Assembly: GCA_024529925.1 (NCBI GenBank)
Contig: JAFEUB010000792.1
Coordinates: forward strand, 248,001 to 312,000
Direction: 5' to 3'
Source: Ophthalmolycus amberensis
Lineage: Eukaryota; Chordata; Actinopteri; Perciformes; Zoarcidae
DNA: 64,000 nt
A program made the position numbers and the translations under genes. Below the pieces are notes generated by a model. That model worked only from the letters and a program-made list of their open reading frames with translations. It was not told the origin of the DNA and searched no databases. Position 1 is the stretch's first letter. Every line of letters begins with the position of its first letter. Shown here piece after piece: positions 26,930 through 38,121 of this stretch.

Positions 26930-28793
26930 AAAATATAACACAAAGCAGCATTGATATTGTTGGATAGATCTTGCTCTTGCTGATGCCTTGAGATTGAATA
27001 CAATTATATTCATGGGGTCGTAATTTTCATTGAGTTTACGTAAAATACCTTATAAATCGCATGGTTTCATTTGAAATTGAATTCCAAGCTGTGATGCTGA
27101 AAATTAAGCTCTGGATTTTTTGTTCATTCACAAATATATTAAAGTATCACGATTTTTGAGTTTTTTTCTTTTACTGGTAACCACGGGTTTTTACTGATAA
27201 TGTGACTGACATGGTACTGATTTTTACCTTGTGTCTCTGTTTTGGCAATTTTACACATCTCTGATTTGCAAAGAGCGCCAATTTACTCTCGAGTGCACAT
27301 GAGTATGAACACATGCAAGAGGTCTGAAGGACACCGAACAGTTATCTGTTGTTTTCACAATTTGATGCTCTGCCAGATTAGATGAGACACTGTGAGGGGG
27401 GGAAATAACAAGAAATGAGTCGCTCATTAAGTTAAGCCATTTTGATAACAGCGATTACCATCATGCATTTTAAATGGATATTCCTTTGGCTAAGAAGATG
27501 TTACATCTGTCATCTACTTCCATTCACCTGTATGTTTTTTTGTCAGACAGGAAATGTCTCTTTAATATTTGAATCATTTTTTTTATGCCTCTCACTTATG
27601 GATAGTGCGTAGGATAGTGCCAGAAAAAAAGATTTCCAATTGGATCCAATTTTCATCTACACTATGTGATTGTTAGCCTTAATAAATGCTTTATTTTTCA
27701 TTATAAATATTGCAATTCTCCTATATTTGTTTTTCCTACTATTTTGCCCTCCAGATAAGAAACCTTTGGCCTTTGTCACATGCTTCTCAATTGTACTGTA
27801 AAACCCATATATCCAGACAATAAATAACCTTCCATAATATATAAGCCTCTTAGGAGAAGAGAAGCCATATGGCACTCATCATCTCTGCTGATCATGGTTT
27901 TGTGGCGGCAATGCAAGTCTCTATTGTCCGCAGGTTAATCCTGGGATTTGAGGGATTTTAGGTACTTCATCGGACACATTTAGCTGCGATGAACACAGAT
28001 GACACATTGGACCCTAATTTGGTGATTGCGCTTGGCAGAGCCTTTATGCTGGCGAGGTGGTACTGTATTTGTCTTGAGGTGCACAGGCTTCTTTTTATAT
28101 ACCTGCAACCATTCGGTGTTAAGGTGACTCACTTTGAATAACGCCACCGTAGGAAGACGGAGTGAGGGGCAGAATGGACTTTTGAGATGTCAAAGACCAC
28201 AACTTGCCTGCACACATCCATCCACCTGCTGAGACGAAATAAAGTGCACAGTGCAGTTGTTTTCTGTGCTATTTTCATGTCATGAGTCAGGTCTCTCACA
28301 AATAGACCTCGTAACACCATACAAGTCACTTTAATGCATGTTACGCTTGTCAGTTTCATTTTTGATATAAAGCTAGCAACCAGAAAACATGAATACTTTA
28401 CAGTGTACTATTAAATTGAATGCAAATGCAATGTGTACTACCATCCTTTAAGTGTTTAGATTTTGAGACTTTGTTTTTTGCACAATAATATCATATATTA
28501 TTAGAAGATTTTCTTTTTTTAATGCACAATAAACTGCGTATTTGTAAGTAGAAGCAAACATTTTAGAAAATATATTACAAACCTTACGCAGTGAAATACA
28601 TAGACACCATGAAATAGAGCCCAAAAGTACAATAGCGTCGAATTAACACCTCTGTCACACAATGTCAACAACAATTCATATTTATTAAAGGACTGTCACA
28701 TTAGATTGCCTGACGGTATCTTTCCTGACACTTCAAGTATCACCTCCCCGCTGGTCTCACTGCTTAGGCTACAGGATCAATTTTATTATTCTG

Positions 28794-28985
28794 TTGACTA
28801 ATTGTGAAGTTATAATCAAGCCCTGGCTTAGTTTCACGAGCTCCAATCACCGTTCTGTACAAGTAGGGCAGGGTCATCTGACCGAAGCTCAACGGCTGCA
28901 ACATTGGCAAAGCTTTTGCAGTTCGGCCTCCAGGATCTGGAATAGCCTTGCTGGGGTTGGTTGGTCTGCAGTATGAACCGTTTTG
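28794..28985 (+). repeat. Possible LINE open-reading-frame-2 tail relic
   Basis: One frame contains SFCSSASRIWNSLA, resembling the ...F.V.APRLWNSLP motif near the C-terminus of L2/CR1-type LINE ORF2 proteins. Only this short patch is visible, without an extended reverse-transcriptase reading frame. It would be a decayed 5'-truncated fragment. The similarity is short enough to be chance. Confidence 0.3.
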
Positions 28986-31900
28986 GATGTGTCTCAAATG
29001 CTATTTGTAAAGACAGGCCTTCTTTTGATGCTGTGGTGTCTCTGTATTAATTGAAGTGCGTCTGTGTCATTTATGACATGTGAAGCACTCCATGAAGTTA
29101 CTACATAAATATAAGTTACCACAATACAAAGAAAGCTTGAGTGATTGATTATCGTCCTGGGTTTTATCGAAGAATTCTGAGGCAAAGACGCGTTGTAAAT
29201 CAAATAAGAAGGGGCATGAAATCACTACACTGGGACAAACCTCATAGAATTCAGGCTTATTGTTTGTGTTTTAAAACTCCTTCGTGTGAGTCTGTAAAAC
29301 CTCCTTTCTTTTTCTTAAAAAAAAAGCCAACAACCCAAACAGTCCCCTTGTCCTCTGGGTCAAAAGGAGATCTGTGCTTCACAATTCACTTCCTCCACAA
29401 CATACAGTGAGCACCTAATTAGTAAAGTCATGGAACCAGAGACTGAAGACATAACCCAGGGCCAAGTGGCTGTTTTGTCATCTGACCAACCTGACACAGT
29501 GCACAGTTTTCTTCTATCTTTTACAGTTGCACAATAAATATGGCAGGTTTTTTTCATCATTACAATGATGTTTTGAGTTAGTCCAGTGCTTCTTTTTTTG
29601 GTGTGTGTCAAGACCTTCCTTTACTTCTTATTCAGTTGCATTGCTACTGAATGAATTATACAACTTTGCAGATGATTTCTGATTGTACATGTGTGTTCTT
29701 GTTCTTTCTTTTTATTGATCACAATGTTAATGATGAGTAGCGGCGTAAGGAAATACACCTACTTAACTGTGTTATGTGCAGAAAGGAGTTCGGCTCATAA
29801 ATCTTTGCAACTCTTGATGATTGTGCTGGTGGCCATGCTTTGATGGAAATAAAACAACAAACGACATATAAACAACAGTTCCATTTCACTTGTGTTACTG
29901 TGTGTGTGGCTTGGTAATGTCATAATGCAACAAATAAAGAAATGAAGAAATGTTCTTGATTACCTACAGTTACAACGTACTCTTAAATACCTCATTTTAA
30001 AAACAGATGGGTAACACGTTGAAGTCCCAACAACTTGTCCCGCTGCACCAACCAAATCTAACGAAGACAACATTCTCTGCCATCAGACAGAAAAACCTCT
30101 CTCTTCACTTTAAAGAGAATGTTGCTCCCGATTCTCAGATGCCTTTGATCTGCAAATTCAGTTACCGACCTGTCAGTCACGGCTGTTTATGTCTTGTGGT
30201 GGTGGTGGGTGTGTGTGTGTGTGTGGGGGGGGCCTAAGGACAGCCTCACCAGCTCTATTACCCACAGATGAAGTGAGCAGAAGCCTGGCCCACGCGTGAC
30301 CCAAAGATGTGCTAAAGAAGCCCCACGTGTGGACAGTTGCACACGGGTAGAATCGCTGCAGTCGATTGCGCCAGATACAATTTAGTCCAGTTACATCCGG
30401 CTTCACAGGCCTCTTCGGCTAAAGACAAAACACCTACAAAACCTTGGACGACCCCGATATGAGTAGTTTTGTCTTGAAATGTTCGGTGACACACAGATGA
30501 CATACTGAAAATATGACAGTGCAGGTCTTATTTGTAAGAGGCAATTGAAAACAAAAGGGAAAACAAAGGCAGCCACACTAGCTGGACTCAATAGTTCTTC
30601 TTCATGATGCGTGTAGCCATTAGGTGCAACTGGACAGGGTCCATAAAAGTGACTGAGAGGTGCTTTATTCCATGTTTGCTCTGCTGTGTAGACCCGTATG
30701 CGGTAATGGTAAAGATCAATACCGAGCTGCTGATTCATCATTCACCCTTAGTCCATACTGTCTTTGGTCCAGCTAACTGGCCCCATTTGACCATTATATT
30801 GTCATGTGTTATGAGTAACACGAGGGGTGCTTGGCAACAAATGTTAGCAGGATGTTTGAGGGATGACCCATGGAGGCCACGGTCTGCTGCACACTGAAAA
30901 CAGCCATTATCACTGACAAGCAGGACCTATCTGGCTCATTAAGTGTTGAGCCTCTCAACTGCAGTTCAAGTAATAACGCAGAAGTTTAAAATAGTTGGAC
31001 ATATTTCCTTTTGTTGTGCAAGTATTGTTGCATGATATATATAGACACAAACACACACCCTGGAGATGGTACCACCGGTTTAAGAAAAACAACCAGGATT
31101 CCAGGTGGCTTACTCATCATTCATCGCCTCCAACCATGACTAAATGGCATTATTCACCGGAACTATTACCTGCAAACAAAAGGTGTCATAGCAAAGTGAA
31201 ACTAGAAAACCTGTTTGCCATAGCTTATAAAACGCAACGCCTATCAAACCGCATGTACATCAAATATACCACCCCGCTCTGTGTCCAGCAACGGGCTGGT
31301 AGATTGTATGCAAAGGCTAGAAGTGTTTTCTCCAACATCACGGCTGTTATAATTTCACCCATGTGAGTAAGTGCTACGCTTTGCAATACAAATTCTATTT
31401 GCCTAGAGATCCCAACAAAGCATACGCATGAAGTCACTTGTTTTGCATGTTAGTGGTGTAGCCTGCTCGTTTGACTGTCAATTCTTTGACTCACATGCAA
31501 ACAAAGAGCCAGAGCCTTCTGCAACTAAGAAAAAGACAATAACCCATCGCCGTGCAAGCAGCCCTTTCTAGAGACTTGAACCCCTTCAATGAGCTGTGTT
31601 TAATCTTCCTAAGAGTAGTTAAAGCTGCAATTTCCTCCTTTTGTTTCTTATTCGTACGGGGCAACTAAGCACCGGAAATAATAGTTTTGCTCTCAAATCT
31701 GACTTTGGGGAGAAATGGTTTGATTTTACTATAATGCTAAAATGTACATATGCAGACACCTATTTCAAGGATGATATTCTCTTGGCTCAATGCATATTTA
31801 CCAGCCGCGACAGCGACGCTGGTGTTGTTTTCACCTTGTGAGTCTGTATGTGGTGTAATGTATAATAGAAGTGTTACAGTAAACCGAAAAAAGCCAGACT

Positions 31901-32529
31901 ACAGAGTCTTTGAATTAACCTGTAATTTAACCTTCTTAAATGGCGGGTGTGATGGGTGGAGTTGATCCATCCAAAATAAAAGGCCTTTCTCATGAAGGTA
32001 GCATACTAAATTTCATTCCCGACGCCCCATCTCTGTTTCTCACCAGGCACTAAGTGTGCCAGCAAGGAAATTCGCTCTCTGGGCCAGTCATGTTTCTCGT
32101 AACCTCCTCTTAGGTCTCATTTTCCCCATCTACGAGAAGAAGAGAAAGGATTTTGTTGTTGTGGCCGGTGTAGAAATGATGTAAGAAAGGACACATTTAT
32201 TAGGATCACAGGGTTCAGATGTCCCTGCCACAAAGGTACCGTGGTGGAGGGATGGAAGGTGAGGGGTCAGGTAAGCAGAAAGATAATGGCCAACAGCTGT
32301 GAACGGGGGATATGAGGAGAGGCAAGCAGGTGGGAAACGAAGGGGCAGAGCAAAGGCGATGGTAATGTGGGAAAGAGGGTTGTTCCCTCTCGGGGACGGA
32401 AAAGCATTCCTCCTGTTACTGGAGGTGATCAGATTGCAGTAGAGGGGCCTGGAAAAAGGCAATGCTTCAAGAACAATAGTTTTTAACCATGCTAGCAGTT
32501 AGACTCTAGGGATGTCAGCCAGTCGGTGC

Positions 32530-32755
32530 ACTCCTTTGATCCAACTATTGGATGGATCGGCGTAACATTTTGTACAGACGTTCATGTTCCCCAGAGGATG
32601 AATCCGAATGACTTTGCTGATCCCTTCACTTTTCATTTAGCGCTACGATGAGGTTCACATCTTTGAGTCCAAACCCTCAACAACTATTGGATTGATTGGC
32701 ATGAAATTTGGTACAGAGGTTCATGTTCCCCAGAGGATGATTCCTAACGAGCCTC
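32530..32755. repeat. Dispersed repeat with two internal copies
   Basis: The block GTTCATGTTCCCCAGAGGATGA occurs at about 32580-32601 and again at about 32719-32740. Each copy is preceded by a version of ACTATTGGATGGATCGGC...TGTACAGA. The arrangement is a roughly 140-bp direct repeat, which I recognise as an interspersed teleost element often present as tandem partial units. Confidence 0.7.
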
Positions 32756-33965
32756 ACAAAATGAGCTGTGATCCCGTAGGAGGTGATCCAGACTTTTCAT
32801 CTAACGTTACATGCACACAGCACAACTGGACAGTCTGCGCTGTAAAAACTGTGATTGGGCCTAATTTATATTTGATGAATAAAAAATGGTAACTTATACA
32901 TAATAAAAAAGACTGGGTAGTTTTGAATTGAGTTGAATACAATAAATTTAGATTTGACTTTAATAATTTAGTTTTGTTTGAATAAAATCAGCTGTGAATC
33001 TCTAAGTAGAATGTAATTGTATTTCACCAGGAACGTAAAAGATGCAGAAATCTGATTAATTGTACTTATTGAGAGGTCTTTGATTTTAATCAGCTTACAC
33101 ATCAACCCACGGTATTTTGCACCACATGGACATCAATCAGCAATCATCTGCCACCATCAGGGACAGGGGCTGCTGTTCTCCCAAAGGTATAAGACATGTT
33201 TAACTATTATTAGGTAAAAAACAGTTTATAACCAAGTTGCTGCTGCAGTTGAACAAAGTTTTGCCCTCTTTAAGCTACGAAACATGCCAACCTTACTGTG
33301 CTGTAAATCAAAATTAAGCTAGTGATTCAAAGTCAGTCACACCCTCAGTCTGCATTGTCTTTGATTCTACTAATAACTACAAAAAAGGACTGAAAAAGTG
33401 GTCGGCTCAATGTCAAAAGGTCATGTTATTTCCCAAGCAAACTGTATAAAGTGCTCTTTTAAGATACTAGCCAATTTAATTTGACCAATTGTCCTGATCT
33501 CAGCCTGAGCTTCCTTCCATCCCCAACATTAACAAGCTATTGTTAGCTATAAATAACCAAGTTAATAAAAGTCATTATTTTAAATGCACAGATGTGTGAA
33601 AAGCGTACTCGCTGTAGTTACGAGTTACAGTCACTGCATTTAGTTTTCTCAAGTACAATTTGTACTCTCAAGTGTCTTGCTGTTAAAAGAAGCATCATTT
33701 TCAGCTTTCGTACATTCTGTTCTCTGTAGGTTTTGTCTTGTTAACGTTCACTTTCATGTTCTCAGTACAAGAGGCCACAGAAGGAGTAATTCAGATGAAA
33801 TTACCGCCCTACGTCAGTGTATGCACAGTATGCTTTTAAACAGTGGTAGCAGCTCATGCTGACTGATTACACGAGCTGCTTTTGAACGGAGGTCTTCAAA
33901 TGAAATAAAATGATGAACGGAATAAATTTGAGGCTCTAAAGCTGGTTTGATTATTTGTTTTTCAG

Positions 33966-34070
33966 ATGCAGGATGAGTTTCACAGAATCACAACGGTGCA
34001 CCTTGAATCAAAGTTAGTGTCCAAGCTGGATGAATACACTCCCAGGCTGCTCTACTTTCATCTACAGGAG
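33966..34070 (+). pseudogene. Isolated exon-like fragment of a multi-copy fish gene family
   Basis: A 35-codon open block lies between a good acceptor (TTTGTTTTTCAG, AG at 33964-33965) and a donor-like GTAATG at 34071. It begins MQDEFHRITTVHL and includes LVSKLDEYTPRLL. I recognise this kind of segment from multi-copy, incompletely characterised fish proteins (often annotated SAMD3-like). No matching upstream exon is visible. The next possible downstream exon, after an acceptor near 34380, meets a stop quickly (TGA near 34434). It most likely represents a stranded or decayed copy. Confidence 0.4.
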
Positions 34071-35168
34071 GTAATGTTTACCTGTGATTCTCTATCAAGG
34101 GGTCTTGGACCTTCTGAGACCCTCCTTATTCTGCACACTGGCTAAACAAAAACTGAGTGCTATGCAATATTTCTTTGCTGGGGACTGATGACTTCTCTTG
34201 AAACCTTTGTAGTGAAATGTTTCATTAGGCTGGTTCCTAAGACAGCACATCAAGGATCTGTGATAGGGGTTTGTTTTACCGTAGAAGCCATATGTTTTCA
34301 AAAATTGCAGCTTTGACAAGTTTTTAGTCAGAAGAAGACTTTTACTCCATGAGCTTAATATGTTTACTTTTGACTTTCAGGCCACCAGCCATCGTAGCAT
34401 CAACATGACAAGAGATGTTGTCTTCTGTGTTTGAGGAATCTACAGATCAAGTATGAAAAGATTATGATGTCAGTAGATCAAATAACAAAATACAATCATA
34501 ACTACATTTCCAACAGTAATTATTGGTAAGCTACTGAGGTTTGTTGTGTCATTTGTTGCCTCTAATAGGCCCTTTCAACCAATCTGACGTAGCACGTGAT
34601 GATGTGACGATGGTGTGATGTCTCTTTTAGCCACTTGTTAGCTAGTGCCTTTTTAAAGACACGTCAAAGCTTCAAAATTTAGAGGTATATTTACGACCAT
34701 AATTTATAGCGTAGAACAAAATGTTAAAGTATCTTAAGCTTGTGTACAGACCTGATTTCAAAACCATTAAAAAGTATGCCAGTATTGCCAGTATGCAATG
34801 TACTATATCTCTATTGTTTTCTTTATCCCCTCTCTTTACTCTATTGTTGTATTTTGGCATTTTACAGTGTGGATGTTGGATAAATATGTACTATAGACAA
34901 AAGAACTGAAATAAATGTTGCTGTACTCTTTATGCATGGTGATCAAATTAATTAAACTGTGGCACCAAGAAGTCATGATATTGAGTTGATTAGACTTACA
35001 AATAAATGATGGCAACAAAGTGACAATTAATATTATTGAATATATTTAAAGTCTTGTGATACTGACTTAAACTTATGTTTAAAATAATTAAGTGAGGTAC
35101 ATATAAATAAGAATAGCAATGTGTTGAATTAAGCAAAGATTTGCTAAAACATGAGTTGATACAATTAA

Positions 35169-35362
35169 TTGTATGAAGTGAATCCAAATCACGTTTATCC
35201 AGATATTTAGTAAGCTTATATTCATATCACTCAAATAATCAGGAAATATAAATCAATTTCCCTCAGAGACTTAGTAAATACAAATCAAGTTCACCCAGAT
35301 ATTGAGTAAATTAAAATTACTTTTGCTCAGATCCTTAGTAAATATAAATCGGTTTTGCTTGA
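35169..35362. repeat. 32-bp tandem repeat, five degenerate copies plus a partial one
   Basis: Copies begin at 35202, 35234, 35266, 35298 and 35330, each 32-33 bases. They follow the pattern GA-ACTTAGTAAATATAAATC plus a pyrimidine-rich end (TTCACCCA, TTTCCCTCA, TTTTGCTCA). A poorer copy precedes at 35169-35201. The surrounding 500 bases are very AT-rich. Confidence 0.8.
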
Positions 35363-37386
35363 GAAATTGATTTGGATATATTTATTATTTATGTTTAAAT
35401 TTAGTGAATTCATTCAATATTTTGTAATCAAGTTTGTAGAACTTAAAATCTACACTGACCAATCCACCCTCTCATAATCCGACGTAAATGGGAATACGAT
35501 TAATCCGAAACTGACAGCGGTAAAGCCTGTCAAGCCTCAACATTAAAAAGTGAGTTGCTGTCCCAATACATTCTACTCCCGCTGTAAATCCTTTCATGTA
35601 CAATCCAATCCTAATCTAAGATTGTTTGAAGAATACTGAAAAAATGAGATCATATCTAACCAAAGAGGGTCAGTAACAGAAAAACATGCCGTGTTTAAAG
35701 CTTTTTGATTTACTCTGATCACAGCATCAACAAGATTGCACAGACTGTGCAGTTACATAAACATGGAAAACACGATGTAATCCAATCTGTTTGCCAGCTT
35801 TCAGTCTTTCACTTTCTTTGGTCCAACCCTTTCTTTATAGGGACCAAAACAGGAGGTCACACTGACATTACACTGACATTGGATCACTTGCTCAGTGTTA
35901 TCTGTGGCTTCATAAATATCATGACCCACATAGTGAAAAACTATTTTAGATTGGTTTTCCTCAGAAACCCACTTAAATGTTTTAATAAAGCTAATTTATG
36001 ACAATACTAACAAGCGTGACAAGCCCCCGTTTAATTCTTGTTACCTCAGTTTCTGTTCCTCTCCATACAGTCACGTGAGGATTTTCTATTTAAAAATAAC
36101 CAGTTTACACTCAAGAACTGTGAAAATAAACTGACCCTACAATCCACAGAATCAAGATTTGTGTACATAATAACCAAACATTTATTGAGTCCAATGACTT
36201 CAGGGTCCACAGATGCTCTGCCCAATATGTCCTTTCAGAAATTTCACCGGGTCAAGAGAAAAATATTGAATATGAAAGGATTATCAGATTGAAAATCAAT
36301 CCTTAAAGATTATCTGGCCAGCATTTCATGGTTCGTCCCCAAGAAGCCTTTCATGAGCTTCACTTTCAGTTCCTCCCCAACAGATAGGTTTCCATATTAC
36401 CGGCCGTTAATTATTCATCTGTGCTCGTTTTGGCACCTCAGCTGGAAAATAAAGCAAATCCTTTTGGACCAATGACACAGAACAGCGCGGCGACCTCTCT
36501 GCTGAACTCGTGTGCATTGTCCATTTGTCTCCCACTGCTGGTGTGAGTGAAATTGGAGCCCGGGTGGAGATTACTTCTTGATGTGTAAAACTTCTCTCGC
36601 GAAGCACAAGTCCACAGACGGGCAGCTCAGTGGTGTGTGTGTGTGTGCAATGCTGGAAGAGCTGGGTAGTCCCTTTTGTATTGTGCAAAATGATATCTCT
36701 GCAGTGTAGCCGTCTCTATTACAGGGGGAAGAGATTGCCTTACCCTTTGGATTTGCTTCGCAGAACACAACAAATGAGCTTGAGCTGCCTGCTATGGACT
36801 AATAGTAGCTATGCTGTCCACAAGAGGAGAAATGAAAGAGGTAAACGATGTGACAAGAACTCTAATCTATTCCGTGTTGAAGTAAAACCTGCTGACAATC
36901 ATAACTGTCATGAGATAAAAATAAAAAAAACATTTTTATTTTATTTATTCATTACATTTTTTTTTTACATGTGACTTTTCAGATTATTTCTTAGTAATTC
37001 TCTTGCTTTTCTCCTTAGTTTTACTCTATATATTTTTTCAAAATTGTTTTACTTTACTCTCGCTCTGTTTGATCGATTAATGCAATTATTTGATCTTATG
37101 TCTATATCTCCGTCACCTGAACGTATACGTTCTGTAGCCTGTAACCCTAAAATGGGTAGGCGGGTCGGGAATGAGGTTTTAAATTTCAATCTGTAATTGC
37201 ATTCAAGCGTGTGTATCCTCTTCCTTGGTGGGATAAAACCTGTGAAAATAAATAAAACATATTTACAAAAAAAGAAAAGACAAGGACCCCCCCCAGATGT
37301 TTCTATCTTTGCTCTGGATTAGTCTCAGCGTATCAAATTGAAAATAAAACACACTTAAACATATTCGCTACATACCATAATCTTCT

Positions 37387-38004
37387 TTTATTTTAATGCA
37401 TTCATTTAACAAAGCTTCACGACATGTACAGTAGATATGTCCTTCACAAAATCAACAGGCGCTCATGACAGTTTTTCATTATATATATATATATATGCGT
37501 TATGTCCAAGCCCTTTAAAAAGTCCTGTACGTCCTGGCTATGTGGATGATTACAAATTTAGGAAGCATTCTGGATTGTTGCAGAAAGTGACAAAAACTCT
37601 GTCATGGGAGGATGTGGGACGAGCACACAGATGGGTGACGAAAAAGAAAAATCAATACATCAAATTACAAAAAAATGAACCAGGTTTGCATTCTGGACTC
37701 TTTTAAGATCACCTTGAGAAATAGTTTTTACACAATGCGATGTACCAGCAGTAGCAGCCAAAGTTGAAATCATACAATTATTTAGAATCATTTTTTTTTT
37801 TTTTTACATTAAAATGAGAGCGTGACTTTTTTTTTTATTGTACAATTCAAGACTCCCACTACAATGAAGAGTAATGCTGTGAATAAAAAGCTGCCATATA
37901 AAAATAGGAAGATTCTTCACACAATGTTCGATGTCCAATTATTAATTGAAAAAAAACCACCACAGTTTCATATTTATTTACCTGCCAGTGTAAACGCAGA
38001 CACA
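37387..38004 (-). other. tdrd3: Presumed 3' UTR of tdrd3
   Basis: On the minus strand, AATAAA signals occur at 37973-37978 (too close to the stop to be likely), 37834-37839 and 37387-37392. The last two would give 3' UTRs of roughly 0.2 and 0.6 kb. A poly-T tract lies around 37793-37805 and an (AT)n tract at 37483-37497. Confidence 0.4.
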
Positions 38005-38121
38005 TCAATCTCGTGCCCTAGGAGGCTGGTAATACTGCTGTGTGGGTCTGGTGCGTCTATGCTGTCCGTCTCCCCCACCGCGAAACTCTAATGAACTGTC
38101 GTAGTAGCCATCATCTTCCTC
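38005..38121 (-). CDS. tdrd3: tdrd3 exon 13 (C-terminus)
   Basis: It encodes EEDDGYYDSSLEFRGGG through PTQQYYQPPRARD and TGA at 38005-38007. The acceptor CAATGGCAG (minus strand, AG at 38123-38122) was chosen because it keeps phase 0. It also aligns EEDDGYYDS with human EEEGTYDQ after equal five-residue spacers. The tract before this AG is poor in pyrimidines. The better-looking CCCACAG further upstream gives an in-frame stop and was set aside. Confidence 0.88.
   Translation of the reverse strand, partial: EEDDGYYDSSLEFRGGGDGQHRRTRPTQQYYQPPRARD

Larger units (their letters stand above)
19712..37386. other. Intergenic stretch between pcdh20 and tdrd3
   Basis: About 17.7 kb without a supported gene. 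It contains several dispersed repeats, microsatellites, a 32-bp tandem array and one exon-like relic, listed separately. A few blocks of more balanced composition with intact homeodomain-like words (around 21290-21420, 25590-25710, 36380-36560) look like possible conserved non-coding elements, but that is only an impression. The longest open frame (175 codons at 26218-26745) has no recognisable domain. Confidence 0.65.
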
